From Chryseobacterium geocarposphaerae (GTDB lineage: Bacteria > Bacteroidota > Bacteroidia > Flavobacteriales > Weeksellaceae): a stretch of DNA of 64,000 bases. How positions within the stretch are numbered: the first letter of the stretch is position 1; each line of letters starts with the position of its first letter. The translations under genes were made by a program, and so were the position numbers. The stretch is taken from the NCBI RefSeq assembly GCF_002797535.1, contig NZ_PGFD01000001.1, positions 744,001-808,000 on the forward strand, in the 5' to 3' direction. This document shows, piece after piece, positions 16,935 to 26,041 of the stretch. The notes under the pieces are model-generated. The model worked only from the letters and a program-made list of their open reading frames with translations. It did not search any database and was not told the origin of the DNA.

Positions 16935-18050
16935 ATGAAATTGTTTAACAAGAATATAATTCTGGCAGCGGCAAGTATTTCGCTGATGAGTTGTACCCCA
17001 ATTTATAAAAAAATGAACGTAGACAAAGAAACTTACGAAGGTCTTAATGACGGACTTTATGCAAATCTTCAGACAACGAAAGGAAATATGATCGTAAAGT
17101 TTGAAGATAAGAAAGCACCTGTAACTGTAGCGAACTTTATTGGTCTTGCAGAAGGTAAAATCGATAACAAAGCTAAAGGGAAAGGAGTTCCTTACTATGA
17201 CGGAACTATTTTCCACAGAGTGATTAAAGATTTCATGATTCAGGGAGGAGATCCTCAGGGAACAGGAATGGGAGATCCAGGATATAAATTTGAAGACGAA
17301 AGAAACGATCTTAAGCATACAGGAAAAGGAATTCTTTCTATGGCGAATTCTGGCCCAAATACGAACGGATCTCAATTCTTCATTACTGAAGTTGCAACAC
17401 CGTGGTTAGACGGAAGACATACGATCTTCGGGAAAGTAGTAAAAGGAGAGGATGTGATAGATGCGATTGCCAATGTAGAAAAAGGACCGCAAGATAAACC
17501 TAAAACAGATATCGTTTTAGAAAAAGTTTCTGTTTTCAGCAAGGGTGATGAGTACAAAAACTATGATCCGGCAAAAACTTTTAACGAAGGAAAAGCTAAA
17601 ATTGCAGAGAAAAATAAAGAATTCGCTGCTAAAGAAGAAGCTGAAAAGAAGAAAAAAGAAGAAGAATTTAAAGCGAATCAACTGAAAATGGTTGAAGACT
17701 TAAAAGCGGGAATGCAGAAAACTGAATCAGGTCTTTACTATAAAATTACAAAAACGACTACAGGAAAAGCTCCAAAAGCAGGTGATAATGTATCGGTACA
17801 TTATGCGGGTAAGCTGGTAGACGGAACTGAGTTCGATTCTTCATTCAAGAGAAATGAGCCTATTGAAATTCCAATCGGGATGGGTAGAGTAATCAAAGGA
17901 TGGGATGAAGGTATCCTTTTGTTAAAAGAAGGTGAAACTGCTACTTTATTGATTCCGCCAGCAATGGGGTATGGAGAGAGAGGAGCAGGAGGAGTAATTC
18001 CGCCAAACGCTTGGTTGATCTTTGATGTTGAGCTTGTAAAAGTACAATAA
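16935..18050 (+). CDS. Cyclophilin-FKBP fusion peptidyl-prolyl isomerase lipoprotein
   Basis: 371 residues. The lipoprotein signal has lipobox LMSC. A cyclophilin domain spans ~40-195 (YDGTIFHRVIKDFMIQGGDP, SMANSGPNTNGSQFFIT, WLDGRHTIFGKV). A charged, coiled-coil-like K/E linker covers ~210-255, and a complete FKBP domain ~257-371 (VSVHYAGKLVDGTEFDSSF, LLIPPAMGYGERGAGGVIPP). Combining both families in one protein is the dual-family immunophilin arrangement. It follows gldI by 3 nt, so the two form a foldase operon facing the periplasm. Confidence 0.88.
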   Translation: MKLFNKNIILAAASISLMSCTPIYKKMNVDKETYEGLNDGLYANLQTTKGNMIVKFEDKKAPVTVANFIGLAEGKIDNKAKGKGVPYYDGTIFHRVIKDFMIQGGDPQGTGMGDPGYKFEDERNDLKHTGKGILSMANSGPNTNGSQFFITEVATPWLDGRHTIFGKVVKGEDVIDAIANVEKGPQDKPKTDIVLEKVSVFSKGDEYKNYDPAKTFNEGKAKIAEKNKEFAAKEEAEKKKKEEEFKANQLKMVEDLKAGMQKTESGLYYKITKTTTGKAPKAGDNVSVHYAGKLVDGTEFDSSFKRNEPIEIPIGMGRVIKGWDEGILLLKEGETATLLIPPAMGYGERGAGGVIPPNAWLIFDVELVKVQ

Positions 18051-18072
18051 TCGAATCTTAAAAATATTTTTG

Positions 18073-18100
18073 AAAGCCGTCGTTGTGGACGGCTTTTTTA
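18073..18100 (+). terminator. Terminator of the gldI-immunophilin operon
   Basis: Arms aaagccgtc (18073-18081) and gacggcttt (18088-18096), then T residues. Confidence 0.8.
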
Positions 18101-18178
18101 TTTAATTAAAAATCATTTTGTAACAAATAATCTTGATACTTCGACATATTTTCTTAAAGATACATTCAAAAATTAGTA

Positions 18179-18757
18179 ATGATGAAAACCCAATCACTTT
18201 TATTTCTCTTCGCTCTCTTATCATTTATTTCTTTTGCACAGACAAAAGTGAATACAGATGATATAGCCATAAAGAAAAACCTTACCTATTTTGTAAATAC
18301 AATTAAAACTAAAAAAATAGATCAGTCGGTAAATTGTATTTATCCTAAATTTTTTACCATTGTTCCCAAAGAGCAAATGACACAGATTTTGAATTTAACC
18401 TACAACAATCCTTTTATGAAGATTGATGTACAGGATTTGCAATTCGGGGATATTGAGAAACCGGAATTAATTAGTGGTGAATATTTCTCTATTGCCAACT
18501 ATTATCTTAAGATGAAATGTAATGTAAACTCATTGAATGATGAAATGAAAAAGCAGATGAATGCAGCTTTAGTAAGTAAATATGGTAAAAATAATGTGAA
18601 ATATTTAGCTAACGAAGGCTCATATCTAATCAATGCCAATATGAAAGCGTGTGCCGTTTCAAAAGACAGAAAATATTGGAAATTTGTAATCCTCGAAAAA
18701 GAATTTAAAACTGAATTAATAAAAATATTGCCGAAGAAAGTTTTGGATAAGATTTAA
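18179..18757 (+). CDS. Secreted protein of unknown function
   Basis: 192 residues with a clear signal peptide (MKTQSLLFLFALLSFISFA, cleavage before QTK). The mature part is alpha/beta, lysine-rich and has two cysteines. No motif recognised. It is isolated between terminators and convergent with another small secreted protein gene. Confidence 0.6.
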   Translation: MMKTQSLLFLFALLSFISFAQTKVNTDDIAIKKNLTYFVNTIKTKKIDQSVNCIYPKFFTIVPKEQMTQILNLTYNNPFMKIDVQDLQFGDIEKPELISGEYFSIANYYLKMKCNVNSLNDEMKKQMNAALVSKYGKNNVKYLANEGSYLINANMKACAVSKDRKYWKFVILEKEFKTELIKILPKKVLDKI

Positions 18758-18762
18758 TAATA

Positions 18763-18798
18763 AAAATCCCTCTCTTATTTTTAGGAGAGGGATTTTAT
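18763..18798. terminator. Bidirectional terminator between two secreted-protein genes
   Basis: Arms aaaatccctctc (18763-18774) and gagagggatttt (18785-18796), serving convergent genes. Confidence 0.8.
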
Positions 18799-18810
18799 TT
18801 GGAGCTTTTT

Positions 18811-19386
18811 TTATTCAGTCTGATCTAAATAAGTCAAATTTGATTCTTTTATAAAATCTTCAAGGGGAGTATTCTCTTTTGCACTTTTGTTGGTAAGCTC
18901 AATCAAATAGATGATTGTACTGTTGATTCTGTTATCTTTAAAAGTTAGCTTGAATCTTTTTGCTTTAGGGTTGGAGTTAGTAAATGTAAGTTCTTTAATA
19001 CTGCTTAGTTTTACATTATTTACGTCAAAACCAGCACGAGGATCCTTCTGAAGCTTCAGGAATCTCTTTTGGGTTTTATCTGTGGTTTCAGCCAGGAATT
19101 TCTCCATTTGATAATCGGTCAGTAGTTGCGGATATATGAGACCTTGTTTAAGGATAGAAGCTATGGTCTTATCTGATTTGTCATAGAAAATAACCTTATC
19201 ATCAAACAGTACCTGAGTATCTTTTACATTTATTTTCCCTTCGAATTTTTCATAGTTCTTCTTTTTATATTCTGTTTTAAAATGCTCAACAATTGCCTGA
19301 TCTTTGGAGCTTAATGTTTCTGTTTTTTGCCCGAAAGAGTAAACAGATAATGATAAACAAAGACTTAATGATAATAAAAGTTTCAT
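18811..19386 (-). CDS. Secreted protein of unknown function
   Basis: 191 residues with signal peptide LLLSLSLCLSLSVYSFG-Q. The mature domain is lysine-rich with no catalytic signature. It lies 31 nt after the NudK-like gene on the same strand and may be read with it. Function not recognised. Confidence 0.6.
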   Translation of the reverse strand: MKLLLSLSLCLSLSVYSFGQKTETLSSKDQAIVEHFKTEYKKKNYEKFEGKINVKDTQVLFDDKVIFYDKSDKTIASILKQGLIYPQLLTDYQMEKFLAETTDKTQKRFLKLQKDPRAGFDVNNVKLSSIKELTFTNSNPKAKRFKLTFKDNRINSTIIYLIELTNKSAKENTPLEDFIKESNLTYLDQTE

Positions 19387-19417
19387 AATTTGAAAATTTA
19401 ATTTTTACGTAAGAATT

Positions 19418-19999
19418 TTATAAAATATTTTTTAGACGGAGATATTGAATCAACATGATGGTTTTTGCATCTTTAATACCTCCTTTATCAATGAGATGAA
19501 GTGCTTCTTCAAAAGAAAGCTCCAAAACCTCAATATTTTCACCTTCCTCTTCAAGGCCGCCTCCATCGGTCATTTTCATCTGACTTGAATACTCAGCGAT
19601 AAAAAAATGAAGAATTTCAGTAACTGAACCGGGTGACATATAGGCTTCAAATACTTTTTGCACTTCAGAAATCTTATAGCCGGTTTCTTCCTCTGTTTCT
19701 CTTTTTATGCATTCTTCAGGATGGTCATTATCTAATAATCCTGCACAGGCTTCAATCAGCATTCCGTCATCATTGCCATTGATGTAGGTTGGTAAACGGA
19801 ACTGTCTGGTAAGAATAATGGTTTTCTGAGAAGTATTATAAAGGAGAATTACGGCTCCATTTCCTCTGTCATAGGCTTCTCTGCTTTGGATTTCTTCACT
19901 GCCGTCTTTCTTTTTAATACTAAAGGTTACTTTTTTCAAAGTATACCAGTTGTCGGATAATATTTCTGTGTTTTTAATCTTTATTTTTGGATTTTGCAT
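19418..19999 (-). CDS. nudK: NUDIX hydrolase, GDP-mannose pyrophosphatase NudK-like
   Basis: 193 residues. The Nudix region reads [20 protein letters not shown] then TGYKI, very close to E. coli NudK, and is preceded by RQFRLPTYI and followed by [14 protein letters not shown], both family features. NudK-type enzymes hydrolyse GDP-mannose and related sugar nucleotides. It lies 9 nt downstream of the epimerase-like SDR gene on the same strand, so an operon is likely. Confidence 0.82.
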   Translation of the reverse strand: MQNPKIKIKNTEILSDNWYTLKKVTFSIKKKDGSEEIQSREAYDRGNGAVILLYNTSQKTIILTRQFRLPTYINGNDDGMLIEACAGLLDNDHPEECIKRETEEETGYKISEVQKVFEAYMSPGSVTEILHFFIAEYSSQMKMTDGGGLEEEGENIEVLELSFEEALHLIDKGGIKDAKTIMLIQYLRLKNIL

Positions 20000-20008
20000 C
20001 TGTAAATT

Positions 20009-20920
20009 TTATACTTTTTTTGATAATAGATCTTCTAAACTGTTTTGTAAATTGGGAAATTCAAACCGGAAACCTGCATTCTGGATCTTCTGTGAAGAAG
20101 CTCTGGAACCTTCTAACAAAGCGTTGGCAAGCTCTCCGAAGATAAGTTTTAATACAAATCCAGGAATCTTTGGCATGAATAAAGGCTTTTGTATTGTTCT
20201 GGCTATTTGTTTTGTTAAATTTTCATTAGTTGTATGCTCTGGAGAGTTCGCGTTGTAAGCACCATTTATATGTGAGTTTTTTAAGGCGAATTCATAGATA
20301 GAGCAAATATCTTTAATATGAATCCATGGCATATACTGCTTTCCTGTCCCAAGTGCTGAACCTATACCATATTGTATTGGAGGAAGCATTTTCTTTAAAG
20401 CACCTTCTTTTTCGGATAGTACAACGGCAGTCCTTATTTTTACTACTCTTTCTGCCAGATTTTGTATTTCGAATTCATCCGCAGCTCTCTCCCAAAGAAC
20501 AACGACTTCGCTTAAAAAATCATTCCCTTGAGTGTCATTTTCTGTAAATATTTTTTCGGAAGTTAGTGTTCCGTAATAATTAATTCCAGAAGCAGAAATG
20601 AAAGATTTCAGTTTTATATTTTTTTTTCTTACAGTATCTAAAAGTAGCTTTGCAGAATCTACACGACTGGAAATAAGTTCTTTTTTTCTTTCCGCAGTCC
20701 ATCGCTTTTCTGAAATATTGGCTCCCGCAAGATGTATAATATGAGAAACGTTCTCTAATGCAGATTCATCAATACTGCCTCTCTTTACATCCCATTCAAA
20801 ATCATTTTCATGCTTTTTGTTTCGGGTTAGAAATCTTACCTCAAAATCATTGTTTATTTTTTTTGACAGCTCTTGGGCAATCAATCCGCCGGCTCCTGTA
20901 ATCAGTACTATTTCTTTCAT
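20009..20920 (-). CDS. TIGR01777 family epimerase-like SDR protein (YfcH type)
   Basis: 303 residues. The N-terminal NAD(P) site is ITGAGGLIAQELSKKI, followed by IIHLAGANISEKRW, SASGINYYG and a C-terminal DUF1731-like part (EGSRASSQKIQNAGFRF). Members resemble sugar-nucleotide epimerases but their substrate is generally unknown. First members of the run are the HPP and zinc-ribbon genes just upstream on the same strand. Confidence 0.85.
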   Translation of the reverse strand: MKEIVLITGAGGLIAQELSKKINNDFEVRFLTRNKKHENDFEWDVKRGSIDESALENVSHIIHLAGANISEKRWTAERKKELISSRVDSAKLLLDTVRKKNIKLKSFISASGINYYGTLTSEKIFTENDTQGNDFLSEVVVLWERAADEFEIQNLAERVVKIRTAVVLSEKEGALKKMLPPIQYGIGSALGTGKQYMPWIHIKDICSIYEFALKNSHINGAYNANSPEHTTNENLTKQIARTIQKPLFMPKIPGFVLKLIFGELANALLEGSRASSQKIQNAGFRFEFPNLQNSLEDLLSKKV

Positions 20921-20932
20921 ATAGCAAGTCTT

Positions 20933-21277
20933 TTATGCTTGATTTTTTACGATCAGTATATAGTCATCTTCCAGTATTTTGTATCCGTAGTCGTAAATGA
21001 ATTTATATTCTGCTCCGTTTTTATACACTTTAATATTGGTAAAATAATTGAAATCAAACCCCAAGCCATCCAGTTTTGCTTTTGCGATTTTAGTTTTCCC
21101 TTCGGTATTTATCTCTGTCAGAATACGGTAATTCTTGCGTAACTTATTATTGACATTACGCATCAGATTGTTTGAATCCTTGTTCTGCTTATTGTTGTAG
21201 GCATTTCTACAAGCGTCATTGCAGAATTTTTTGTCAGATCTTCCGATAATTTTTTCTCCACATTCTAGACAATTCAT
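20933..21277 (-). CDS. Small zinc-ribbon protein of unknown function
   Basis: 114 residues. It begins MNCLECGEKIIGRSDKKFCN, with CxxC and a following C...C pair (CNDAC) that would bind one zinc. The rest is alpha/beta without a recognisable domain. It sits 5 nt from the HPP gene and 12 nt from the SDR gene, so it is part of the same minus-strand operon. Confidence 0.65.
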   Translation of the reverse strand: MNCLECGEKIIGRSDKKFCNDACRNAYNNKQNKDSNNLMRNVNNKLRKNYRILTEINTEGKTKIAKAKLDGLGFDFNYFTNIKVYKNGAEYKFIYDYGYKILEDDYILIVKNQA

Positions 21278-21282
21278 AATTT

Positions 21283-21885
21283 TTATTTTTTCATTTTGTG
21301 TGGATGCGCGTGCTTTTTCTTTAATAACCTTTTAAACCTTGTATGGTTGGGATAACTTCTGTTAGGTGTTAAATTATTAAAAAACAAAGCAACAAACAAT
21401 AAGATAATACAACCTGATAAAACAGGAGATAAAACATACCAATATCCTAATTCAGGAATTTTTCCTGTGGAACTTACCGCAATAAGTGCAGTTGCTCCTC
21501 CTGGAGGATGTAGAGTTTTGGTATACTGCATTAATACAATAGAAAAAGCAACGGCAAGTGGTGCTGAAAGCCAGATAATGTCCGGTACAATCTTATAAAC
21601 TGTAACACCAACCAAAGCCGAGAGAACATGTCCGCCAACTAAATTCCTCGGCTGTGCTAAAGGACTTTGAATAGCTCCATAAATTAAAACACTCGATGCC
21701 CCAAAAGAACCGATAAGGAAAATGTTTTCAGTTGCAGGCAATGTGTGAGATTGGATAAAAGCAATGATCCCAATTCCAAAAAAAGCGCCTAGAAATGACC
21801 AGAAATGTTCTTTATAATCTACCAGTGTTTCTTTGTAGATTACATATTTTGATACTCTTAATGTTCTCTTAAGGGTTTTTCGCAC
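21283..21885 (-). CDS. HPP family membrane protein
   Basis: 200 residues with four to five membrane helices and the family signature LHPPGGATALIAV near residue 125; LIGSFGASSVLIYG is also typical. Some HPP members are linked to nitrite or ion transport; function here is unknown. The tail is very basic and histidine-rich (KKKHAHPHKMKK). First gene of the minus-strand run leading to the secreted protein at 18811. Confidence 0.82.
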   Translation of the reverse strand: MRKTLKRTLRVSKYVIYKETLVDYKEHFWSFLGAFFGIGIIAFIQSHTLPATENIFLIGSFGASSVLIYGAIQSPLAQPRNLVGGHVLSALVGVTVYKIVPDIIWLSAPLAVAFSIVLMQYTKTLHPPGGATALIAVSSTGKIPELGYWYVLSPVLSGCIILLFVALFFNNLTPNRSYPNHTRFKRLLKKKHAHPHKMKK

Positions 21886-22058
21886 AATTTTCTTTTTATA
21901 AGCTAAAGATACAAAATATCCGTTTACAAACGACTACAAATGAATTTAAATAATTTTTAACCGATTCAATAAACAGATTTTCAGAATCTTTGCAACAGAG
22001 ATTTGAGAAAACAGTGAGCCTCTCTTATCTGATTGTTTAACTTATAAATTATAAAATC

Positions 22059-22391
22059 ATGTCACTAAGAAACAAAGTAACATTAATTGGTTACACAGGA
22101 AAAGAAGTAGAAATTACAAATTTCGAAAACGGAAACATCAAGGCAATCGTGTCTTTAGCTACGAATGACCATTATACTAATGCAAAAGGAGAAAAGGTGG
22201 AAGAAACACAATGGCATAATCTGGTTGCATTTGGCAAAACAGCAGAGATTTTCCAGAAATATGTTCCAAAAGGAAAAGAAATCGCTGTAGAAGGAAAACT
22301 AACATACAGATCGTATGATGATAAAGACGGAGTGAAAAAATATATTACAGAAATAAGAGTAGATGAAATTTTACTTTTAGGAAGTAAATAA
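22059..22391 (+). CDS. ssb: Single-stranded DNA-binding protein
   Basis: 110 residues, one OB-fold (LRNKVTLIGYTGKEVEI, WHNLVAFGKTAEIFQKYVPK, VEGKLTYRSYDD). It lacks the acidic C-terminal DDDIPF-like tip used to recruit partners, so it is a short SSB. Flavobacteria often carry more than one, and this may be the non-principal copy. The next gene, an HRDC protein, begins 37 nt downstream. Confidence 0.87.
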   Translation: MSLRNKVTLIGYTGKEVEITNFENGNIKAIVSLATNDHYTNAKGEKVEETQWHNLVAFGKTAEIFQKYVPKGKEIAVEGKLTYRSYDDKDGVKKYITEIRVDEILLLGSK

Positions 22392-22428
22392 TTAGCACGA
22401 TTACCAAATCTTAAAATAATAAGCACAA

Positions 22429-22881
22429 ATGAAAATTAAAGTTTTAAAAGTAAGAATTGCAGATGAGTTTTTGCGCATCGATCAAAAAAATATTGATGAG
22501 TTTCTGAATGACCATCAAATACTAAATGTTGAAACGGCTTTTGTACATGATGAAAATTTTTGGTCAGTTATCTTCTATTATGATGAAATTAAACAAACGG
22601 TAAACAGCGTAAAAGATTCTAAACCTGTAAAATATTCTGCTGAAGAAGAGATTTTAAGTGAAGATGATATTAAAATATTAGATGCTTTAAAATTATGGAG
22701 ATCAGAAAAAGCTAAAGAGCAAAATCTGCCATCATATTTTATAGCGACTAATAAAGAACTGACTTCTGTTGCGAAATATAAACCTGCTAAGAAAGAAGAA
22801 TTATTAGACATTAAAGGTTTTGGTAAACATAAAATTGAAAACTATGGAGAAGAAATTTTAGAAATTTTGGAAAGTATTTGA
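22429..22881 (+). CDS. HRDC domain-containing protein
   Basis: 150 residues. The C-terminal ~75 residues form an HRDC domain (LDALKLWRSEKAKEQNLPSY, then ELLDIKGFGKHKIENYGEEI), a nucleic-acid-binding helical fold usual in RecQ helicases and RNase D. The N-terminus is an unassigned alpha/beta region. Its place right after ssb suggests a DNA-processing role, but no catalytic domain is present. Confidence 0.82.
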   Translation: MKIKVLKVRIADEFLRIDQKNIDEFLNDHQILNVETAFVHDENFWSVIFYYDEIKQTVNSVKDSKPVKYSAEEEILSEDDIKILDALKLWRSEKAKEQNLPSYFIATNKELTSVAKYKPAKKEELLDIKGFGKHKIENYGEEILEILESI

Positions 22882-22988
22882 TTAAATATTGATTCAATAA
22901 ATCAAAACAACACAAATGATGATTTATTTTGAAGCCAAAGAATGTATTTCTTTGGCTTTTTGATTACAGAAAAGTCTTTGCAAATGCT

Positions 22989-22996
22989 TACTTTTG
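22989..22996 (+). promoter_or_regulatory. -7 element (TACTTTTG) for hisS
   Basis: A perfect TAnnTTTG match 34 nt before the ATG at 23031. Its position excludes the long upstream TTG start at 22929. Confidence 0.5.
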
Positions 22997-23030
22997 CATA
23001 CACAATTATCAACTATCAATCATTTATAAA

Positions 23031-24380
23031 ATGAAACCAAGTTTAGCGAAAGGAACTAGAGATTTTACGGTTTTAGAAGTTTCCCGAAGAAGATATATTA
23101 TCAATATTTTGCAGAAGAATTTTGAATTGTTTGGTTTTCAACCGCTAGAAACACCTAGTTTTGAAAACCTGTCCACATTGACCGGGAAATATGGTGAAGA
23201 AGGAGATCGCTTAATTTTTAAAATTTTAAATTCTGGGGAATATACTTCAAAAGTAAATCAGGAAGACTGGGAAAATAAAAACCATCAGAAACTGACTGCT
23301 CAAATCTCAGATAAGGCTCTTCGTTACGATCTTACCGTACCTTTTGCAAGATTTGTTGCCATGAACCATGGAAAACTAACATTCCCTTATAAGCGTTATC
23401 AGATTCAGCCGGTTTGGAGAGCAGATCGTCCTCAAAAAGGAAGATTCAGAGAGTTTTATCAGTGTGATGCAGACGTGGTGGGGAGCGAAAGTCTTTGGCA
23501 GGAAGTAGAACTGATTCAGTTGTATCTGAAGTCGTTTTCACAGCTAAATGTTTCAGTAACCATTCATATCAATAACAGAAAAATTCTTTCGGGTTTAGCA
23601 GAATATGCAGGAATTACAGATAAGCTGATTGATTTTACTGTAGCTCTGGATAAGCTGGATAAAATTGGAAAAGATGGAGTGGTAAAAGAACTATTAGAAA
23701 GAGGGATTGCTCAGGATTCGATTGATAAATTGGATTTCCTTTTTAATCAATCGAATGATGCTTTAGAAAATCTTCTTCAGCTGAAAGAAAAATTCGCGGG
23801 TAACAAGACAGGTTTGAAAGGAGTAGAAGAATTAGAATTTGTTCTTACACAATCTGTTAATCTTGGGGTTGATATTCAAAATCTTGTTTTTGATATTACA
23901 TTGGCAAGAGGTTTAGATTATTATACAGGAGCCATTTTCGAAGTAAAAGCAGATGAAGCGCAGATGGGATCCATTGGAGGCGGCGGAAGATACGATAACC
24001 TTACCGAAGTGTTTGGCGTGAAAAATGTCCCTGGAATTGGAATTTCATTTGGTCTTGACAGGATTTATCTGGTGATGGAAGAATTAAACCTTTTCCCTGA
24101 AGAGGCAACAGCGAATATTGAATATCTGTTTGCCAACTTTGGAGGTGAAGAAATATTGGAGTCTTTAAAGCTAATAAATCAATTACGGGAAAAAGGAATT
24201 TCTGCGGAACTTTATCCTGAAAATGCTAAATTAAACAAGCAATTTACTTACGCAGAGAAGAAGGGGATTAAAAATCTTGTCTTTTTAGGTGAAGAAGAAA
24301 TTAAAACGAACACAATCCGATTTAAAAACTTAGAAACAGGCGAGCAAACCATAATTTCTCGGCAAGAGTTTTTAGGATAA
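23031..24380 (+). CDS. hisS: Histidine--tRNA ligase
   Basis: 449 residues from ATG 23031, which begins [12 protein letters not shown] as expected; an in-frame TTG at 22929 would add an unlikely tail. Class II motifs: motif 1 around [10 protein letters not shown], motif 2 [20 protein letters not shown] with FYQCDAD, the histidine-specific [12 protein letters not shown], and GGGGRYDNL with motif 3 [12 protein letters not shown]-terminal anticodon-binding domain ends the protein. A strong terminator follows. Confidence 0.95.
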   Translation: MKPSLAKGTRDFTVLEVSRRRYIINILQKNFELFGFQPLETPSFENLSTLTGKYGEEGDRLIFKILNSGEYTSKVNQEDWENKNHQKLTAQISDKALRYDLTVPFARFVAMNHGKLTFPYKRYQIQPVWRADRPQKGRFREFYQCDADVVGSESLWQEVELIQLYLKSFSQLNVSVTIHINNRKILSGLAEYAGITDKLIDFTVALDKLDKIGKDGVVKELLERGIAQDSIDKLDFLFNQSNDALENLLQLKEKFAGNKTGLKGVEELEFVLTQSVNLGVDIQNLVFDITLARGLDYYTGAIFEVKADEAQMGSIGGGGRYDNLTEVFGVKNVPGIGISFGLDRIYLVMEELNLFPEEATANIEYLFANFGGEEILESLKLINQLREKGISAELYPENAKLNKQFTYAEKKGIKNLVFLGEEEIKTNTIRFKNLETGEQTIISRQEFLG

Positions 24381-24401
24381 GATTATTTATAGATCAAAAT
24401 T

Positions 24402-24442
24402 AAATTCCGGCCATTCTTCTGCGAAGAGGCCGGAATTTTTTA
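24402..24442. terminator. Bidirectional terminator between hisS and terD-like gene
   Basis: An 11-bp stem aaattccggcc (24402-24412) / ggccggaattt (24428-24438) followed by T residues. Confidence 0.85.
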
Positions 24443-24462
24443 TATATTTTATTTACGTTTTC

Positions 24463-25131
24463 TTATGAAAGGAACTCAAAATCCTTTTTTTCCATGGCAT
24501 ATTTTTTATCCGAAAGGCCTTTACCGATTGCCTCAAATTTCCATTCATTATTCGTTTTAAGAAGTCTTCCTACGAGTAAAGTTCCTTTTTTAATTGAATC
24601 ATTATTCTGTGGAATCTCAAACTGGCAATATGTTTTGTTGATGTGATGAATATTGCCCTCAAATATATGAACTGTTACAGAAGGTATCAGAGAAAAATCT
24701 ATCGTATTAATCCTTTTTGGATTAATATGGAGGTAAAAAAAGATCTGATCGATCTCAGTATTAATCTTTTCCAGATTTATTTTTATTAATTTCTTATCGG
24801 AATTATTTAAAGAAGAATTATCGCTTTCCTGATGTTTAAAAGCTTCATCTTTGGAAGAAAGTTTTCCTAGCGGAAAATTATTCTGAATAAGCCAGCTGTT
24901 GTATTTGGGAGAATGGATCCAGTCGAGCCTGTTTCCATTTTTATCAAGCATGATACAAGTTAATTCAAGATCAATTTCGGTTAAACTTTTTCTGTTAAAA
25001 AGACTTAGATAAAAAGGGAGAGGCAATTTAACCTTACTCCAGCTAACTCCCAAACAGAAGTCAGTAAGGTTTTGTCCTGTATTTTTTTTTAGAGAAAAAA
25101 AGTCTCCTTTTTTTAAATTTAACATGAGCAT
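24463..25131 (-). CDS. TerD domain protein (tellurium resistance/stress family)
   Basis: 222 residues with TerD landmarks in order: L-x-KGDFFSLKK, LGVSWSKV, IDLELTCIMLDKNGN, the KINLEKINTEIDQIFFYLHI strand-helix, and the closing TNNEWKFEAIGKGLSD. TerD proteins bind calcium in ter operons linked to tellurite, phage and stress responses. No other ter gene is nearby, and the central stretch (about 85-115) is shorter and S/N-rich compared with canonical TerD, so calcium binding may be altered. An in-frame ATG two codons in is an equally good start. Confidence 0.75.
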   Translation of the reverse strand: MLMLNLKKGDFFSLKKNTGQNLTDFCLGVSWSKVKLPLPFYLSLFNRKSLTEIDLELTCIMLDKNGNRLDWIHSPKYNSWLIQNNFPLGKLSSKDEAFKHQESDNSSLNNSDKKLIKINLEKINTEIDQIFFYLHINPKRINTIDFSLIPSVTVHIFEGNIHHINKTYCQFEIPQNNDSIKKGTLLVGRLLKTNNEWKFEAIGKGLSDKKYAMEKKDFEFLS

Positions 25132-25382
25132 GGTTTATTTTGAATAATGGTAATTTTAGTTTTATAAATTTTGATTAATGGCGTTTTCACAAATGTATAT
25201 ATTTTTTTGCTTATAAATCTGTGAATTTGTGTAAAAAAAATGTAAATTTTTACAACAACAAGAATTTTTTTCATTTAATTGTGATATATTTATTAAAATA
25301 ATGAAATTGTAATATAAATAACACAATAAAAAATTATCTGGATGTTAATAGAAAATCTTGACATGCAAAAGTAGGATATACT

Positions 25383-25448
25383 GTGGAAGAATTTGAGAAA
25401 GAAAAATGGAGAATTTCTCAGTTCGGAAACAAGATCCCTTTAGTATAA
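25383..25448 (+). pseudogene. Short open frame resembling the tail of a lost gene
   Basis: A 21-codon frame beginning VEEFEKEKWRISQFG sits in a 390-base intergenic stretch and ends 4 nt before a long palindrome. Its composition is unlike the surrounding AT-rich DNA. It has no good start codon (GTG at best) and a stop in frame a few codons upstream. No family recognised; it may be a gene remnant or chance. Confidence 0.2.
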
Positions 25449-25451
25449 AAG

Positions 25452-25490
25452 CAACAGAAAAAGCCATCATTATGATGGCTTTTTCTGTTG
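25452..25490. terminator. 39-nt near-perfect palindrome, terminator of the YtxH-like gene
   Basis: Two 19-base arms (25452-25470 and 25472-25490) pair perfectly around one central T; the inner part is a aaagccatca/tgatggcttt hairpin with T run. It lies 29 nt beyond the stop of the minus-strand gene at 25520. Confidence 0.75.
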
Positions 25491-25519
25491 TGTATATGAA
25501 TGTTAAATTGTTAAGTTAG

Positions 25520-25756
25520 TTAAAAGTTAGAATCCTGAACTTTCGCTTTAGTTTCTTCAACTTTGTCCTGAACCTGAGAAGCTACCTCATTAGCTTTATT
25601 TTTAATATCATTTCCCCACTTGTTAAGATTATCTTTTGCTGAATTGATTTTATCTTTTACAGCTTGCTGCTGCTCGGGAGTAGATTTCTTATATTTCCAA
25701 TATGCTAAAGCTCCTAAACCTAATAAAGCCAATAAGCCATTTGTTTTATTTCCCAT
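25520..25756 (-). CDS. Small YtxH-like stress protein
   Basis: 78 residues: a short N-terminal hydrophobic helix (LLALLGLGALAYWKY) followed by a charged amphipathic helix rich in K, E, Q and A (NKANEVASQVQDKVEETKAK). This layout is typical of YtxH-domain and similar general-stress proteins. It is a lone gene; role inferred only. Confidence 0.6.
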   Translation of the reverse strand: MGNKTNGLLALLGLGALAYWKYKKSTPEQQQAVKDKINSAKDNLNKWGNDIKNKANEVASQVQDKVEETKAKVQDSNF

Positions 25757-25984
25757 GATTTCCGATTTTAAAGTTAATAATTAAGATTTGATATTAGTAT
25801 ATCAGTAAATTACGTGCCAAAATGAAATTAGCTGTAATAAAATAATGTTAAAATTTTCTTTTTCCTAATTGCTAAGGAGTTTTGTTGAAAGTTTAATTTG
25901 CAACTAAATTTGTCATTATAGATAGCAAAAAGCAATTACTTAAATTTAATGATAAAAACTTTCAAAATAAACGATAGAAAGTCA

Positions 25985-25992
25985 TATATTTG
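25985..25992 (+). promoter_or_regulatory. -7 element (TATATTTG) of the glycogen operon
   Basis: A perfect TAnnTTTG match 49 nt before the first ATG of glgB (26042) and 76 nt before the second (26069). Confidence 0.5.
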
Positions 25993-26041
25993 AGTGACAT
26001 CCAAATTTTAAATAAATAGATTTTGAAATACCTATTTTCTG

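Noticed and set aside
22929..23030. Upstream TTG start for hisS
   Set aside because: A promoter -7 element lies within this extension, and the protein from ATG 23031 begins at the normal position.
25757..25984. Possible small gene upstream of glgB
   Set aside because: No open frame with a plausible start; it appears to be upstream regulatory DNA only.
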